Shown here piece by piece: positions 27,511 to 35,461 of a stretch of 50,487 nt of DNA. The notes below the pieces were generated by a model, which worked only from the letters and a program-made list of their open reading frames with translations, was not told the origin of the DNA and ran no database searches. The position numbers and the translations under genes were made by a program. This DNA is from Caloramator quimbayensis. Its GTDB lineage: Bacteria; Bacillota; Clostridia; Clostridiales; Caloramatoraceae. The stretch is from the NCBI RefSeq assembly GCF_900167605.1, contig NZ_FUYH01000019.1, positions 1 through 50,487 on the forward strand, read 5' to 3'. Every line of letters starts with the position of its first letter. Positions within the stretch are counted from its first letter, which is position 1.

Positions 27511-27705
27511 AATTATTCGGCGGTACCACCCTAATTAACATACCTAATTTAAGGTATATTCTCTCACATCTATAACGGGACACCCGCTGCAGCCTACTAA
27601 AATCTTCGGTGCAGGACTCCAAGGCCGGTTCGAAACATGTCTTTAGGGATTTCCACCAACCATCCCCTCTCTTTGAAAGATTAATGCTTCTACTATTCCT
27701 TTTCA
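27477..27705 (-). promoter_or_regulatory. T-box riboswitch leader of proS
   Basis: The minus strand contains the canonical T-box AGGGTGGTACCGC near 27533-27520, followed by the terminator. Upstream are stem I hallmarks: AGAGAG, GGTGGAAATCC and AGTAGG, plus the CGGGT..CCCGTTA element. Uncharged tRNA binds stem I and the T-box bulge and favours antitermination, so proS is read when charged tRNA-Pro is scarce. A CCN proline specifier is expected; a CCG occurs in the stem I 3' side (in GCACCGAAG), but I could not confirm that it lies in the specifier loop. Confidence 0.92.
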
Positions 27706-27727
27706 AAGTCTATAATGATTTATCAAA

Positions 27728-27756
27728 ATTCTATGATAAAATTTTAAAAATGTCAA
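27728..27756 (-). promoter_or_regulatory. sigma-A promoter of the proS leader
   Basis: The minus strand holds a consensus TTGACA, 17 bases of spacer and TAGAAT, with initiation expected near 27720, just before the T-box leader. A perfect AT-rich inverted repeat (AATAGAAAAATT at 27755-27766 and its complement at 27779-27790) lies between it and the end of the upstream gene and may end that gene's transcript. Confidence 0.75.
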
Positions 27757-27791
27757 TAGAAAAATTATTACAACTCAAAATTTTTCTATTA

Positions 27792-28712
27792 TTATATATA
27801 CATTGCTATTGCAGTAGCCTTTAGTGCAGGATATTCTACAAAACATGAAAATCCCTGCGGAATTAATATATCGTACTTTTTTAATATATCAAGATAGCTT
27901 CTTGTTAAATTTAATATTTCCATATAATAATCAGGTATACATGTTTTATCTAAAAGATTAATACGTTCATCTCTTCCTATTTTTCTTGTAACCTGACACA
28001 TAACCTTAAAATTACAATTCACATTATCATATACAAAATAATTCTTATCCATAAAAAAATTTAGATTTACATTAAGAACAACTTTAAATCTGTTATTATT
28101 AACAACTATATAATTCGTATTGTTTTTATTAAGAATATCATATAAAATCTTAAGTTGTTTATAAATGAAATCAAAATTCGTTATTGTATATTTAGTATCA
28201 TCATAGGGCAAAAGCTTGTTTAAAAGCTTTGTATCATAGGCTTCAATAAGAGATATCACCGAAAAAATCTCCGATTCAAGGGATATAGGAGGCATTACTG
28301 CATTAAACTCTATAAAATCCATAGGCATTATATCATCAAATTCTGATTCATCATTTCCTTTTATCATATTTTTTGAATACATTATTTTTCTTAATGAATT
28401 ATATATAGTAAACGTAGTAAAGGACTTTTTCAGCCTCGTTTGAACTCTTCTTCCATTTCTGTTTTCAACGTTTCCATAATAATCAAGAACATCACTATAG
28501 CTGTTTCCTGTTACATTATTTTTATCATTAGGGTCTGTTTTTTTATTATCCTTTCCCTTAGAAACTTTATTATCAATCTGAAATTTTGCAAAGTTATCCT
28601 TTGTTTTTAAAAAAAGGTCTTCTTTACTTTCTATATATCCACTTATTAACGTTGAATATAAATCGAGAATTAAATTTCTATTCATATAAATGGGAATGCC
28701 CAAAAGCTCCAT
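27792..28712 (-). CDS. uncharacterised protein, perhaps DUF6414-like
   Basis: The 306-residue soluble protein has no signal peptide and no membrane helix. The chosen ATG at 28712 has AAGGT seven bases upstream. The N-terminal IPIYMNRNLILDLYSTL resembles the start of proteins grouped as DUF6414, but this is from memory and weak. A Lys/Asp/Asn-rich low-complexity linker (residues about 45-75) separates it from a mixed alpha/beta domain. It is flanked by the proS T-box promoter downstream and the DUF523 gene upstream. I cannot assign a function. Confidence 0.6.
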   Translation of the reverse strand: MELLGIPIYMNRNLILDLYSTLISGYIESKEDLFLKTKDNFAKFQIDNKVSKGKDNKKTDPNDKNNVTGNSYSDVLDYYGNVENRNGRRVQTRLKKSFTTFTIYNSLRKIMYSKNMIKGNDESEFDDIMPMDFIEFNAVMPPISLESEIFSVISLIEAYDTKLLNKLLPYDDTKYTITNFDFIYKQLKILYDILNKNNTNYIVVNNNRFKVVLNVNLNFFMDKNYFVYDNVNCNFKVMCQVTRKIGRDERINLLDKTCIPDYYMEILNLTRSYLDILKKYDILIPQGFSCFVEYPALKATAIAMYI

Positions 28713-28774
28713 ATTCATTACCTTATATATTGCTTTAATACATTTTATGTAATATTATCCATTTTGCACTCTAA

Positions 28775-29251
28775 CTATTCAAATATAAGTTTTTCTAAAA
28801 TATCTCTGTTTATTTCTTCCTCTGAATATACAGGGATACCATATTCTTTAAGTAAAACTGCAGTAACTCCTGCTCCATCTCTAACCTTGCCGGAAAAGCT
28901 TCCATCATAAATCTGCATGCTCCCGCAGGATGGGCTTCTTTGCTTTAATATTGCAGCTTTAACAGGAAAAATTTTAACTATTTTAATAACTTCCTTCGCA
29001 CCTTTTATATACTGATTTGTTTCATCAGTTCCACTTTCGCTTAAAACTCTGCATAAACCTTTTAAAACATCCTCTCCGCTTCCCCCTGCTATCTCCGATG
29101 GGGCTCTTGGAGTTGAAAGCCCTCCAAGCTGCTCAGGACATATAGGAATAAACTTTCCATAGCGGCTGTACTCAATTAAAAGCTCCTTAGCATTATTTTC
29201 TCCATTATACTTAGTATCAAGTCCTAAAAGGCAAGAACTGACCAAAATCAT
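28775..29251 (-). CDS. DUF523 family protein
   Basis: The 158-residue protein has the conserved Cys motifs of DUF523: VSSCLLG at the N-terminus followed by YNGEN, then ICPEQLGGLSTPR (about 38) and the KQRSPSCGSMQIYDG segment (about 103). The three Cys-containing motifs suggest metal or Fe-S binding. The family is widespread, sometimes fused to DUF1722 in repair-related proteins, but no biochemical role is established to my knowledge. It is separated from the zinc-ribbon gene upstream by a terminator. Confidence 0.85.
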   Translation of the reverse strand: MILVSSCLLGLDTKYNGENNAKELLIEYSRYGKFIPICPEQLGGLSTPRAPSEIAGGSGEDVLKGLCRVLSESGTDETNQYIKGAKEVIKIVKIFPVKAAILKQRSPSCGSMQIYDGSFSGKVRDGAGVTAVLLKEYGIPVYSEEEINRDILEKLIFE

Positions 29252-29278
29252 TTAATCACCTCAATTTAATTAATTAAA

Positions 29279-29305
29279 AACCCTGTAAGGCTACCTTACA
29301 GGGTT
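29279..29305 (-). terminator. terminator of the zinc-ribbon gene
   Basis: AACCCTGTAAGG and CCTTACAGGGTT form a perfect 12-pair stem with a three-base loop, followed on the minus strand by TTTAATTAATT. Confidence 0.82.
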
Positions 29306-29321
29306 GATTGTACAAAATTAT

Positions 29322-29486
29322 TTATCTTCTGTATCCGTTGTTTCTTTGCTGCTTTCTAGCTTTTCTGCATTCTGGGCATCTTTGTGGTTCATTTTCAAAA
29401 CCCTTTTCTTTGTAGAAAGCCTGCTCACCTTCAGTAAATATAAATTCTTTTCCACAATCTTTGCATACTAATGTTTTGTCTGCCAT
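29322..29486 (-). CDS. small zinc-ribbon protein (54 aa)
   Basis: This short gene encodes 54 residues with two CxxC pairs: LVCKDCGKEF (Cys 8 and 11) and RCPECRKAR (Cys 37 and 40), separated by 25 residues. It matches the probable zinc-ribbon domain proteins common in Clostridia (zf-trcl type). The basic tail RKARKQQRNNGYRR suggests RNA or ribosome contact, but no function is established to my knowledge. The ribosome binding site AAAAGGAGG is very strong, but a complementary sequence lies 40 bases upstream in the leader. It has its own terminator. Confidence 0.85.
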   Translation of the reverse strand: MADKTLVCKDCGKEFIFTEGEQAFYKEKGFENEPQRCPECRKARKQQRNNGYRR

Positions 29487-29493
29487 TTAAACA

Positions 29494-29553
29494 TTCCTCC
29501 TTTTAATACTTTAAGATCTTAAACAGCTTTCATTACCCTTACAAAAGGAGGAA
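29494..29553 (-). promoter_or_regulatory. possible Shine-Dalgarno-sequestering leader of the zinc-ribbon gene
   Basis: On the minus strand TTCCTCCTTTT (29553-29543) is an exact 11-base complement of the ribosome binding site AAAAGGAGGAA (29504-29494). A 14-base palindrome TTTAAGATCTTAAA (29510-29523) lies between them. The leader could fold so that the site is hidden. The remainder of the 29487-29739 gap is AT-rich promoter DNA without another gene. Confidence 0.45.
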
Positions 29554-29739
29554 ATGCCGCTTAAATCTTATATCTTGCCTGTATTCACAAGCATAAATAG
29601 ATTATAGCATCTTTTCATTTAAATTACAATAGAGAATAAAAAAATATTGGAAAATTTATTATAACTTTCTTTGAATTATTTAAAATAAATTACAAATAAT
29701 AAAAATCGTAACTAAAAATTACTTTTGGAGGGATATTAA

Positions 29740-29940
29740 ATGCCAAATACTAAGGGTAAAAATGCAAGACAGCATGTGCAAGATGTTGCAAATCACCTAC
29801 AGCAGGCTCAGAATTGTCTAAATGCAGCATTAGGTTCTGTAGAAAAGCCTGAAAACAGACAATACATCCAAAACACTTTGAATGCAGTAAACAGCGCAAT
29901 GCAGGCTGTAAACAGCACTCTTACAAACTATAAAGAATAA
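29740..29940 (+). CDS. small helical protein of unknown function (66 aa)
   Basis: A good GGAGGG site precedes the ATG. The 66 residues are Gln-, Asn- and Ala-rich with heptad-like spacing of hydrophobics (VQDVANHLQQAQNCLNAAL), consistent with two amphipathic helices; there is one Cys and no signal peptide. I know of no named family. The gene is convergent with the greA-type gene, and both end inside the same perfect palindrome. Confidence 0.7.
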   Translation: MPNTKGKNARQHVQDVANHLQQAQNCLNAALGSVEKPENRQYIQNTLNAVNSAMQAVNSTLTNYKE

Positions 29941-29969
29941 AGCAGGGTACCCTGCTTTATTCTTTATAG
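29928..29969. terminator. perfect 42-bp palindrome shared by two convergent gene ends
   Basis: CTATAAAGAATAAAGCAGGGT at 29928-29948 is followed by its exact reverse complement at 29949-29969. The stop codons of both flanking genes lie inside it, and the identical sequence makes both proteins end Tyr-Lys-Glu. The GC-rich centre and TTTATTCTTT flank make it a bidirectional terminator. Confidence 0.85.
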
Positions 29970-30427
29970 CAGACTTCTTCAATTTTAACTTCATATTGTC
30001 CCTGTGGAGAATCAACAGTTACAGTTTCTCCTACTTTATGCCTATATATTGCCTTCCCTATGGGCGATTCGATGCTTATCAAATTATTCATAGGATCTGC
30101 TTCAATAGTTGTAACTATTGTAAATTTGTCTACTTCATTCTCTTTAAGAAATCTCAAGGTAACTATTTTGCCTATTCCTACCTCATCAGGCATCGTATCA
30201 TCCTTTATTATTTTAGCAGTTCTTATCATCCTCTCAAGATATCTGATTCTGCTTTCGTTTTTTGCCCTTTCTCTCTTTGCCGCCTTATATTCAAAGTTTT
30301 CGCTCAAATCTCCAAAGGCTCTTGCTTCCTTTATATCCTCTATTATTTTATGTCTTACAACTACCTTTCTATATTCAATCTCTTCTTTTAACTTGTTTAT
30401 AGCTTCTTCTGTAAGATAATTATTCAT
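29957..30427 (-). CDS. greA: GreA/GreB-type transcript cleavage factor
   Basis: The 156-residue protein has the N-terminal antiparallel coiled coil with the catalytic tip GDLSENFEYKAAK (Asp 40 and Glu 43), which enters the RNA polymerase secondary channel and stimulates cleavage of backtracked RNA. The C-terminal FKBP-like domain includes ISIESPIGKAIYRHKVGE and ends in VKIEEVCYKE. The common tip residue after SEN is Ala; here it is Phe. It may be a paralogue in addition to a main GreA gene elsewhere, so the symbol is tentative. GGGGGA precedes the ATG. The gene lies 39 bases after the GNAT gene and could be transcribed with it. Confidence 0.88.
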   Translation of the reverse strand: MNNYLTEEAINKLKEEIEYRKVVVRHKIIEDIKEARAFGDLSENFEYKAAKRERAKNESRIRYLERMIRTAKIIKDDTMPDEVGIGKIVTLRFLKENEVDKFTIVTTIEADPMNNLISIESPIGKAIYRHKVGETVTVDSPQGQYEVKIEEVCYKE

Positions 30428-30466
30428 AAAATGTCCCCCTATTTAATATCTATAAAAATTATTATA

Positions 30467-31006
30467 CTATGCTTTCCACTCTTGCTTTAAAAGTCCGTAC
30501 AAATACATATCATATCTTTTATCATCTCTTAGTAAAAACTCCCTGTATACACCTTCTCTTTTAAATCCTACTCCTTCATAAAGATTTATTGCAGAATTAT
30601 TATAACTAATCACATTCAATTGTATTCTATGAAAATTAAATTCAAAAAATCCAAAATCTATAAGAAGACACAGAGATTCTTTACCAAAGCCTTTTGAAAT
30701 ATATTCTTTTTCTCCTATACCAATAAAAACAGTCGCTACACCATTGTTCCATAGTATATCATCAAATCCTGCAATACCGATTATTTTTTTTGACTCTTTT
30801 TTTCTTATAGCAAAAATATATTTATCATTTGCTTTAGTAAATTCATCAATAAATTCTTTAATTTCTTTATATGTCTTAGGTACAGAAGGAAGGTAATCAT
30901 AATATCTTAAAAAAGATAAATCATTAAACCATTTTTCCATATTCTCTATATCAGAATCATTAACGGCTGTTAATATTATATTATCCCCTTCAAGTAACTT
31001 TTTCAT
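30467..31006 (-). CDS. GNAT acetyltransferase, RimJ/RimL type
   Basis: The 179-residue protein shows the GNAT pattern: N-terminal LTAVNDSDIENMEKWF, the central strands KKIIGIAGF, the CoA-binding KGFGKESLCLLIDFGFFE and NVISYNNSAINLYEGVGFKREGV typical of the ribosomal-protein or small-molecule N-acetyltransferase subgroup. The start has GAGGTG five bases upstream, overlapping the end of the DUF2156 gene region by spacing of nine bases. Substrate unknown; possibly an N-terminal amine of a protein or a polyamine. Confidence 0.87.
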   Translation of the reverse strand: MKKLLEGDNIILTAVNDSDIENMEKWFNDLSFLRYYDYLPSVPKTYKEIKEFIDEFTKANDKYIFAIRKKESKKIIGIAGFDDILWNNGVATVFIGIGEKEYISKGFGKESLCLLIDFGFFEFNFHRIQLNVISYNNSAINLYEGVGFKREGVYREFLLRDDKRYDMYLYGLLKQEWKA

Positions 31007-31015
31007 CGTGGCACC

Positions 31016-31915
31016 TCATTGTATATTGATAAGATATTTTTTTTCAAGTTTTACGGGATCGTAGGCAAGTTTTGCCCTTCTTATACCCTCTATTCCAACA
31101 TCTTCTTCTCTGTTTATATATACTATATCGTTTAAATATTTTTTTGCAAAGATTCTATTTATAAAAGCATAAATGCCTTTATAGGTAATATCGCCTTTTT
31201 CAATGTGTATTACTGCCATTTCTTTATTTACCTTTTCACCTATTGTAAATCCTGCAATATTATTATTTATGTATACTGCCATTCCTATAGCATTAAAGAA
31301 TTGCAAATTAGTTAGAATATCTTTAATACCTTCAAGCTCAAACGTTATCTGATTATCCTTATTTTCTTGCGTATTAAACCACTTTTCAGAAAAATATATA
31401 CAATCTTCAATAACTTTTTTATCATGTATATCCTTTATTTCAAAATCATAAGCGTTCTTGAACTGATTGTATTGTAGTTTTCTTTTTCTTAACTTTTCAC
31501 CTGTAAAGTTAATCAATTTTTTAGCTTCATAAATATAATCAAATTTTTTTATATCTTCAGTATAAATCAACTTTTCTCCATATATTTTCAAAAGCTTCTT
31601 TAAAAATGTTTCTTCAATATCTCCAAGCAAAAACAACATATCCTTATTATCTTTTTTAATTTCTAATAGTATTGAAATTATATCTTTTAAATTTTCATCT
31701 TTAAAACCTATTGGCTGCATAAAATATGTACCTGCATCTCCTTCATTTTTCTTTATTATTAGGGCATCATCAACTATTGCATATTGAACATTACAATATT
31801 TTCTCCAAAGATAAAGATTTAAAAAAGAGTACTCATATGTTTTAAACTGGTATTCTGATAAATACTTTTGAAATACTATATTATCTTTAAGCTCTAATGG
31901 TCTGAATTCTATCAA
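31016..31915 (-). CDS. DUF2156 protein (phosphatidylglycerol lysyltransferase-like catalytic fold)
   Basis: The 299-residue protein begins at TTG (31915) with GGAGG seven bases upstream. It has a tandem GNAT-like layout: an N-terminal half with YSFLNLYLWRKY and a C-terminal half with MAVYINNNIAGFTIGEKV and an ending YINREEDVGIEGIRRAK, typical of DUF2156, the fold of the MprF C-terminal domain that moves aminoacyl groups from tRNA to lipids. There are no membrane helices, so it is a soluble stand-alone member. It is the first gene of a pair with the GNAT at 31006, possibly a triplet with greA. Confidence 0.82.
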   Translation of the reverse strand: MIEFRPLELKDNIVFQKYLSEYQFKTYEYSFLNLYLWRKYCNVQYAIVDDALIIKKNEGDAGTYFMQPIGFKDENLKDIISILLEIKKDNKDMLFLLGDIEETFLKKLLKIYGEKLIYTEDIKKFDYIYEAKKLINFTGEKLRKRKLQYNQFKNAYDFEIKDIHDKKVIEDCIYFSEKWFNTQENKDNQITFELEGIKDILTNLQFFNAIGMAVYINNNIAGFTIGEKVNKEMAVIHIEKGDITYKGIYAFINRIFAKKYLNDIVYINREEDVGIEGIRRAKLAYDPVKLEKKYLINIQ

Positions 31916-32050
31916 GATAATTCCTCCGTAATTTAAAATTATTGTTTAAAATTAATATCTATAAATAATTTATATCTAAAATAAGTTTAATATAAATAAT
32001 ATTGTTTTACAATAAATAATATATATGATGTATGTATTATTTTAAATTTT

Positions 32051-32068
32051 TTAGTATAAAAATTCATT
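32051..32068 (+). promoter_or_regulatory. possible ARG box 1 (upstream of the argGH promoter)
   Basis: TTAGTATAAAAATTCATT fits the arginine-repressor consensus TNTGAATWWWWATTCANW at all right-half positions and five of seven left-half positions. It lies seven bases upstream of the -35 box. The rest of the 31916-32156 gap is AT-rich DNA. Confidence 0.45.
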
Positions 32069-32074
32069 ATCATA

Positions 32075-32103
32075 TTGCATAGTTATAATTACTTGTGTAT
32101 AAT
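32075..32103 (+). promoter_or_regulatory. sigma-A promoter of argGH
   Basis: TTGCAT and TATAAT are separated by 17 bases, with initiation expected near 32110, about 45 bases before argG. Confidence 0.65.
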
Positions 32104-32111
32104 TATTACTA
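32094..32111 (+). promoter_or_regulatory. possible ARG box 2 overlapping the -10 box
   Basis: TGTGTATAATTATTACTA matches six of seven left-half positions of the ARG consensus but only three of five core right-half positions. Its overlap with the -10 box would suit repression by ArgR with arginine. Confidence 0.35.
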
Positions 32112-32156
32112 TATTAATCGTTAGATATTTTATTATTATATTTCAGGAGTGATACT

Positions 32157-33353
32157 ATGAAAGAAAAAGTAATACTTGCCTATTCAGGAGGTCTTGATAC
32201 ATCGATTATCGTACCATGGCTAAAGGAAAATTATGATTTTGAGGTTATAGCTGTTTGTATAGATGTAGGTCAGGGAGATGACATGGAAAAGGTAAGAGAA
32301 AAGGCAATAAAAACAGGCGCTTCAAAGGTATATATTGAAGACGTAAAAGAGGAATTTATAACTGACTACCTTTTTAAAGGAATAAAGAGCGGTGCAGTAT
32401 ATGAAGGAAAATACCTTCTTGGTACTGCCTTTGCTCGTCCTCTTATGGCCAAAAAGCTTGTTGAGATTGCACATACTGAAGGTGCAAGATATATATGCCA
32501 CGGCTGTACAGGCAAAGGAAACGACCAAGTTCGTTTTGAAGTTGGAATTGCCTCCTTTGACCCTGATATAAAGATTATAGCCCCATGGAGAATATGGGAT
32601 ATAAAATCAAGAGAGGATGCCATAGACTATGCAGCAAGAAGAGGCATTGACATACCTGTTACAAAGGAAAAAATATATTCAAGAGATATGAACCTTTGGC
32701 ATGTAAGCCATGAGGGCGGAGAACTTGAGAACCCGACAAATGAGCATAAAGAGGATATGTATCTTTTAACTACGCCTCCTGAAAAAGCTCCAGATTTTCC
32801 AACCTATGTGGATATTTATTTTGAAAAGGGAGTTCCTAAAAAGGTAAACGGAGAAGAATTAAGTCCTGTTGAAATGCTAAAACTGCTTAATAAAATAGCA
32901 GGAGAAAACGGAATAGGTGTGATAGATTTAGTTGAAAACAGACTCGTCGGCATGAAATCGAGGGGAGTATATGAAACTCCTGCAGGAACGCTTTTATATT
33001 TTGCCCATGATGAACTTGAGCGCATGACTTTAGATAAGATGACCTATCATTTTAAGCAGATTATGTCTATAAAATACGGGGAACTTCTTTATGACGGACT
33101 TTGGTTTACAACCCTCAGGGAATCCTTAGACTCCTTTGTTGAAACAACTCAAAAGACTGTAACAGGAAGCGTTAAACTTAAACTTTACAAAGGAAATATA
33201 AAAACAGCTTCAATAGATACACCCTATGCCCTTTATAATGAAGAGATTTCATCCTTTTCAACCGGCTCGCTTTATAATCATAAGGATGCAGAAGGCTTTA
33301 TTAATCTTTATTCTCTTCCATCAAAAATTAAGGCTATGACTAATAAAGAATAA
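32157..33353 (+). CDS. argG: argininosuccinate synthase
   Basis: The 398-residue enzyme joins citrulline and aspartate with ATP to form argininosuccinate. The N-terminal PP-loop [11 protein letters not shown] (residues 7-17) binds [18 protein letters not shown] (about 115) holds the citrulline/aspartate-binding residues, and [14 protein letters not shown] is also conserved. Length is normal. It starts at an ATG with AGGAGTG and precedes argH by 14 bases, so both are one operon. The synthesis of ornithine and citrulline is not encoded in the window. Confidence 0.98.
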   Translation: MKEKVILAYSGGLDTSIIVPWLKENYDFEVIAVCIDVGQGDDMEKVREKAIKTGASKVYIEDVKEEFITDYLFKGIKSGAVYEGKYLLGTAFARPLMAKKLVEIAHTEGARYICHGCTGKGNDQVRFEVGIASFDPDIKIIAPWRIWDIKSREDAIDYAARRGIDIPVTKEKIYSRDMNLWHVSHEGGELENPTNEHKEDMYLLTTPPEKAPDFPTYVDIYFEKGVPKKVNGEELSPVEMLKLLNKIAGENGIGVIDLVENRLVGMKSRGVYETPAGTLLYFAHDELERMTLDKMTYHFKQIMSIKYGELLYDGLWFTTLRESLDSFVETTQKTVTGSVKLKLYKGNIKTASIDTPYALYNEEISSFSTGSLYNHKDAEGFINLYSLPSKIKAMTNKE

Positions 33354-33367
33354 AGGAAGGTTTTATT

Positions 33368-34687
33368 ATGAAGCTTTGGGGAGGAAGATTTAAAAATTCA
33401 GAAAGCAAAATAATGGAGAGCTTTAACAGCTCTCTATCCTTTGACAAAACATTATATAAAGAGGATATTAGTGGAAGCATAGCCCACTGCAGTATGCTTT
33501 CAAAATGCAAAATATTAAAAGAGGAAGAAGCAGATTTAATTATAAAAGGGCTTAAAGGTATATTAAGTGATATAGAATCAGATAAATTACCTATTACTGG
33601 GGATTATGAAGATATTCACAGCTTCATAGAATCAAATTTAATAAAAAGAATAGGAGATGTTGGAAAAAAGCTCCACACAGCAAGAAGCCGAAACGATCAG
33701 GTTGCAGTTGATATGAAACTTTATGCAAAATCAAAATGTGATGAGGTAATTGAAAATTTGCATAATTTAACAATTTCTCTTAAGAATTTAGGAGATAAAT
33801 ATAATGATGCAGTAATGCCCGGATACACCCATCTCCAAAGGGCCCAAGTTATAACATTCAAATATCACCTTCTATGCTATGTAAGTATGTTTGAAAGGGA
33901 TATAAAAAGGATTAGAAATGCTAAGGAAATATTAGACGAAAGTCCTCTCGGGTGCTGTGCCCTAGCTGGAACAACCTATGATATTGACAGGGAATTTACA
34001 GCTAAAAAACTCGGATTTAAAAAGGCTGTTGACAACTTCTTAGACGGTGTCAGCGACAGAGACTATCTTTTAGAGCTTATGTCTGATTTTTCAATAATAA
34101 TGATGCATCTTAGCAGGCTTTGCGAAGAAATTATTCTATGGAGCAGCAAAGAATTCAGTTTCATTGAAATAGGAGATGAATTCTCAACAGGAAGCAGCAT
34201 AATGCCTCAAAAGAAAAACCCCGATGCAGCTGAGCTTATAAGGGGAAAAACAGGAAGAGTTTATGGAGATTTAATATCTCTTCTTACAACTATGAAAGCC
34301 CTGCCCCTTGCCTATAACAAGGATATGCAGGAGGATAAGGAAGCCTTCTTTGACTGTGTTGATACTACACTATCATGTATAAAGGTTATGGCTGAAATGC
34401 TCCCAACTGTTAAAGTTAAGAAGGAAAACATGAAAAGTGCAGTTAAAAAGGGATTTCTTAATGCAACAGAGCTTGCGGATTATCTCGTTTTAAAGGGAGT
34501 TCCCTTCAGGGATGCCCATGGAATAGTTGGAAGAATAGTTTTATACTGCGAAGATAATGATAAATCCATTGAAGAATTATCCCTTGAGGAATTAAAAATG
34601 TTTGGAGATTATTTTGACTTATCAGTTTATGACTATATAGATTATGATAAAACTCTTTTAAGAGGTATAAAAAAAGAGATGATATAA
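33368..34687 (+). CDS. argH: argininosuccinate lyase
   Basis: The 439-residue enzyme of the fumarase/aspartase superfamily splits argininosuccinate into arginine and fumarate. Present are HTARSRNDQVAVDMKLY (about 98), the base region PGYTHLQRAQ (about 153) and the superfamily signature GSSIMPQKKNPDAAE (about 275) containing the catalytic Ser. It is slightly shorter than the usual 455-465 residues, mainly at the C-terminus, with all motifs kept. AAGGAAGG precedes the ATG. It is second in the argGH operon and is followed by a terminator. Confidence 0.98.
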   Translation: MKLWGGRFKNSESKIMESFNSSLSFDKTLYKEDISGSIAHCSMLSKCKILKEEEADLIIKGLKGILSDIESDKLPITGDYEDIHSFIESNLIKRIGDVGKKLHTARSRNDQVAVDMKLYAKSKCDEVIENLHNLTISLKNLGDKYNDAVMPGYTHLQRAQVITFKYHLLCYVSMFERDIKRIRNAKEILDESPLGCCALAGTTYDIDREFTAKKLGFKKAVDNFLDGVSDRDYLLELMSDFSIIMMHLSRLCEEIILWSSKEFSFIEIGDEFSTGSSIMPQKKNPDAAELIRGKTGRVYGDLISLLTTMKALPLAYNKDMQEDKEAFFDCVDTTLSCIKVMAEMLPTVKVKKENMKSAVKKGFLNATELADYLVLKGVPFRDAHGIVGRIVLYCEDNDKSIEELSLEELKMFGDYFDLSVYDYIDYDKTLLRGIKKEMI

Positions 34688-34693
34688 AAAATA

Positions 34694-34725
34694 AATGTCA
34701 GGAAGATTTCTTCCTGACATTTTTT
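34694..34725 (+). terminator. terminator of argGH
   Basis: AATGTCAGGAAG and CTTCCTGACATT form a perfect 12-pair stem with an ATTT loop, followed by TTTT, directly after the argH stop. Confidence 0.92.
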
Positions 34726-34754
34726 GTATTAACAAAATATTAATATATATATAA

Positions 34755-34809
34755 TTGACTAATGGTCATTTATGCATATAATAATATTATGATAAATGAC
34801 TATTAGTCA
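34755..34809 (+). promoter_or_regulatory. promoter of the TetR-MMPL operon with twin operators
   Basis: TTGACT (34755-34760) and TATAAT (34777-34782) are spaced by 16 bases. TGACTAATGGTCA (34756-34768) overlaps the -35 box and TGACTATTAGTCA (34797-34809) lies at and just after the start of transcription. Each is a near palindrome, and together they form an 18-of-19-base inverted repeat with flanks. This is typical of a TetR repressor controlling its own operon. Confidence 0.8.
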
Positions 34810-34829
34810 ATTTTAAAGGTGGGTGCTGA

Positions 34830-35438
34830 ATGGTTAAAGAAAAAAGCGATAAAATACACAAAAATAAATTAATAAAAAGAAACAAACTCTTTGATGCTGC
34901 CTATGATTTGTTTTTAACTAAAGGATTTAGCAGCACAGCAATAGACGATATCGTCAAAAAGGCTGGAGTTGCTAAGGGTACCTTCTATCTTTACTTTAAA
35001 GATAAATACGACATAATGGATCATTTAATACTATCAAAAAGCTCCTTAGTAATAAAAGAAGCCCTTCAAAAAATAAAGGATGAGAATTACAACAACTACA
35101 TCGACAGAGTAATCAGCTTTATAGACTACATAGTTGAGTATTTTAAAAACAATAAAATGCTTTTAAAAATAATACATAAAAATCTTTCCTTTGGCCTTTT
35201 TAGAAAAGCCCTTCAAAAGCCTGAAGAATATAAGGAAATGAAGGAAGTTGCTGATCTTCTTTTAAGCAGTCTCAAAAAGGAAGGCTTTAGCGATGATAAT
35301 ATTGAAAAAATTTTGTTTATGGTAATAGAACTTACAGGTTCAGTAATATACAGTTCAATTATTCTCGAAGAGCCTGACACAATCGACAATATGAAACCTG
35401 TTTTATTTATGATGGTTAAAAAAATGTTAACTATATAA
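34830..35438 (+). CDS. TetR/AcrR-family transcriptional repressor
   Basis: The 202-residue protein has the TetR helix-turn-helix at residues about 15-60 (LFDAAYDLFLTKGFSSTAIDDI and AKGTFYLYFKDKYDI, the usual recognition helix), followed by a helical ligand/dimer domain without recognisable ligand motif. The N-terminus is strongly basic. It is the first gene of an operon with the MMPL exporter and heptad-repeat protein. The twin TGACTA..TAGTCA sites overlapping its own promoter are probably its operators, so the exported compound or a related lipid could be the inducer. Confidence 0.93.
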   Translation: MVKEKSDKIHKNKLIKRNKLFDAAYDLFLTKGFSSTAIDDIVKKAGVAKGTFYLYFKDKYDIMDHLILSKSSLVIKEALQKIKDENYNNYIDRVISFIDYIVEYFKNNKMLLKIIHKNLSFGLFRKALQKPEEYKEMKEVADLLLSSLKKEGFSDDNIEKILFMVIELTGSVIYSSIILEEPDTIDNMKPVLFMMVKKMLTI

Positions 35439-35461
35439 AATCTTTAAAGGAGATGACAGTC

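Noticed and set aside
27706-27791. Small RNA gene between proS leader and the unknown gene
   Set aside because: The consensus promoter there reads into the T-box leader and the AT-rich inverted repeat is explained as the end of the upstream transcript.
29541-29605. Plus-strand mini-gene beginning AAAAGGAGGAAATG
   Set aside because: The spacing between GGAGG and ATG is only two bases and the frame has 17 codons. The purine stretch is better explained as the complement of the zinc-ribbon gene's ribosome binding site.
34830-35438. TetR-MMPL operon as a mycobacterial-type lipid locus acquired by transfer
   Set aside because: Base composition and codon use look like the neighbours and no mobile element borders it.
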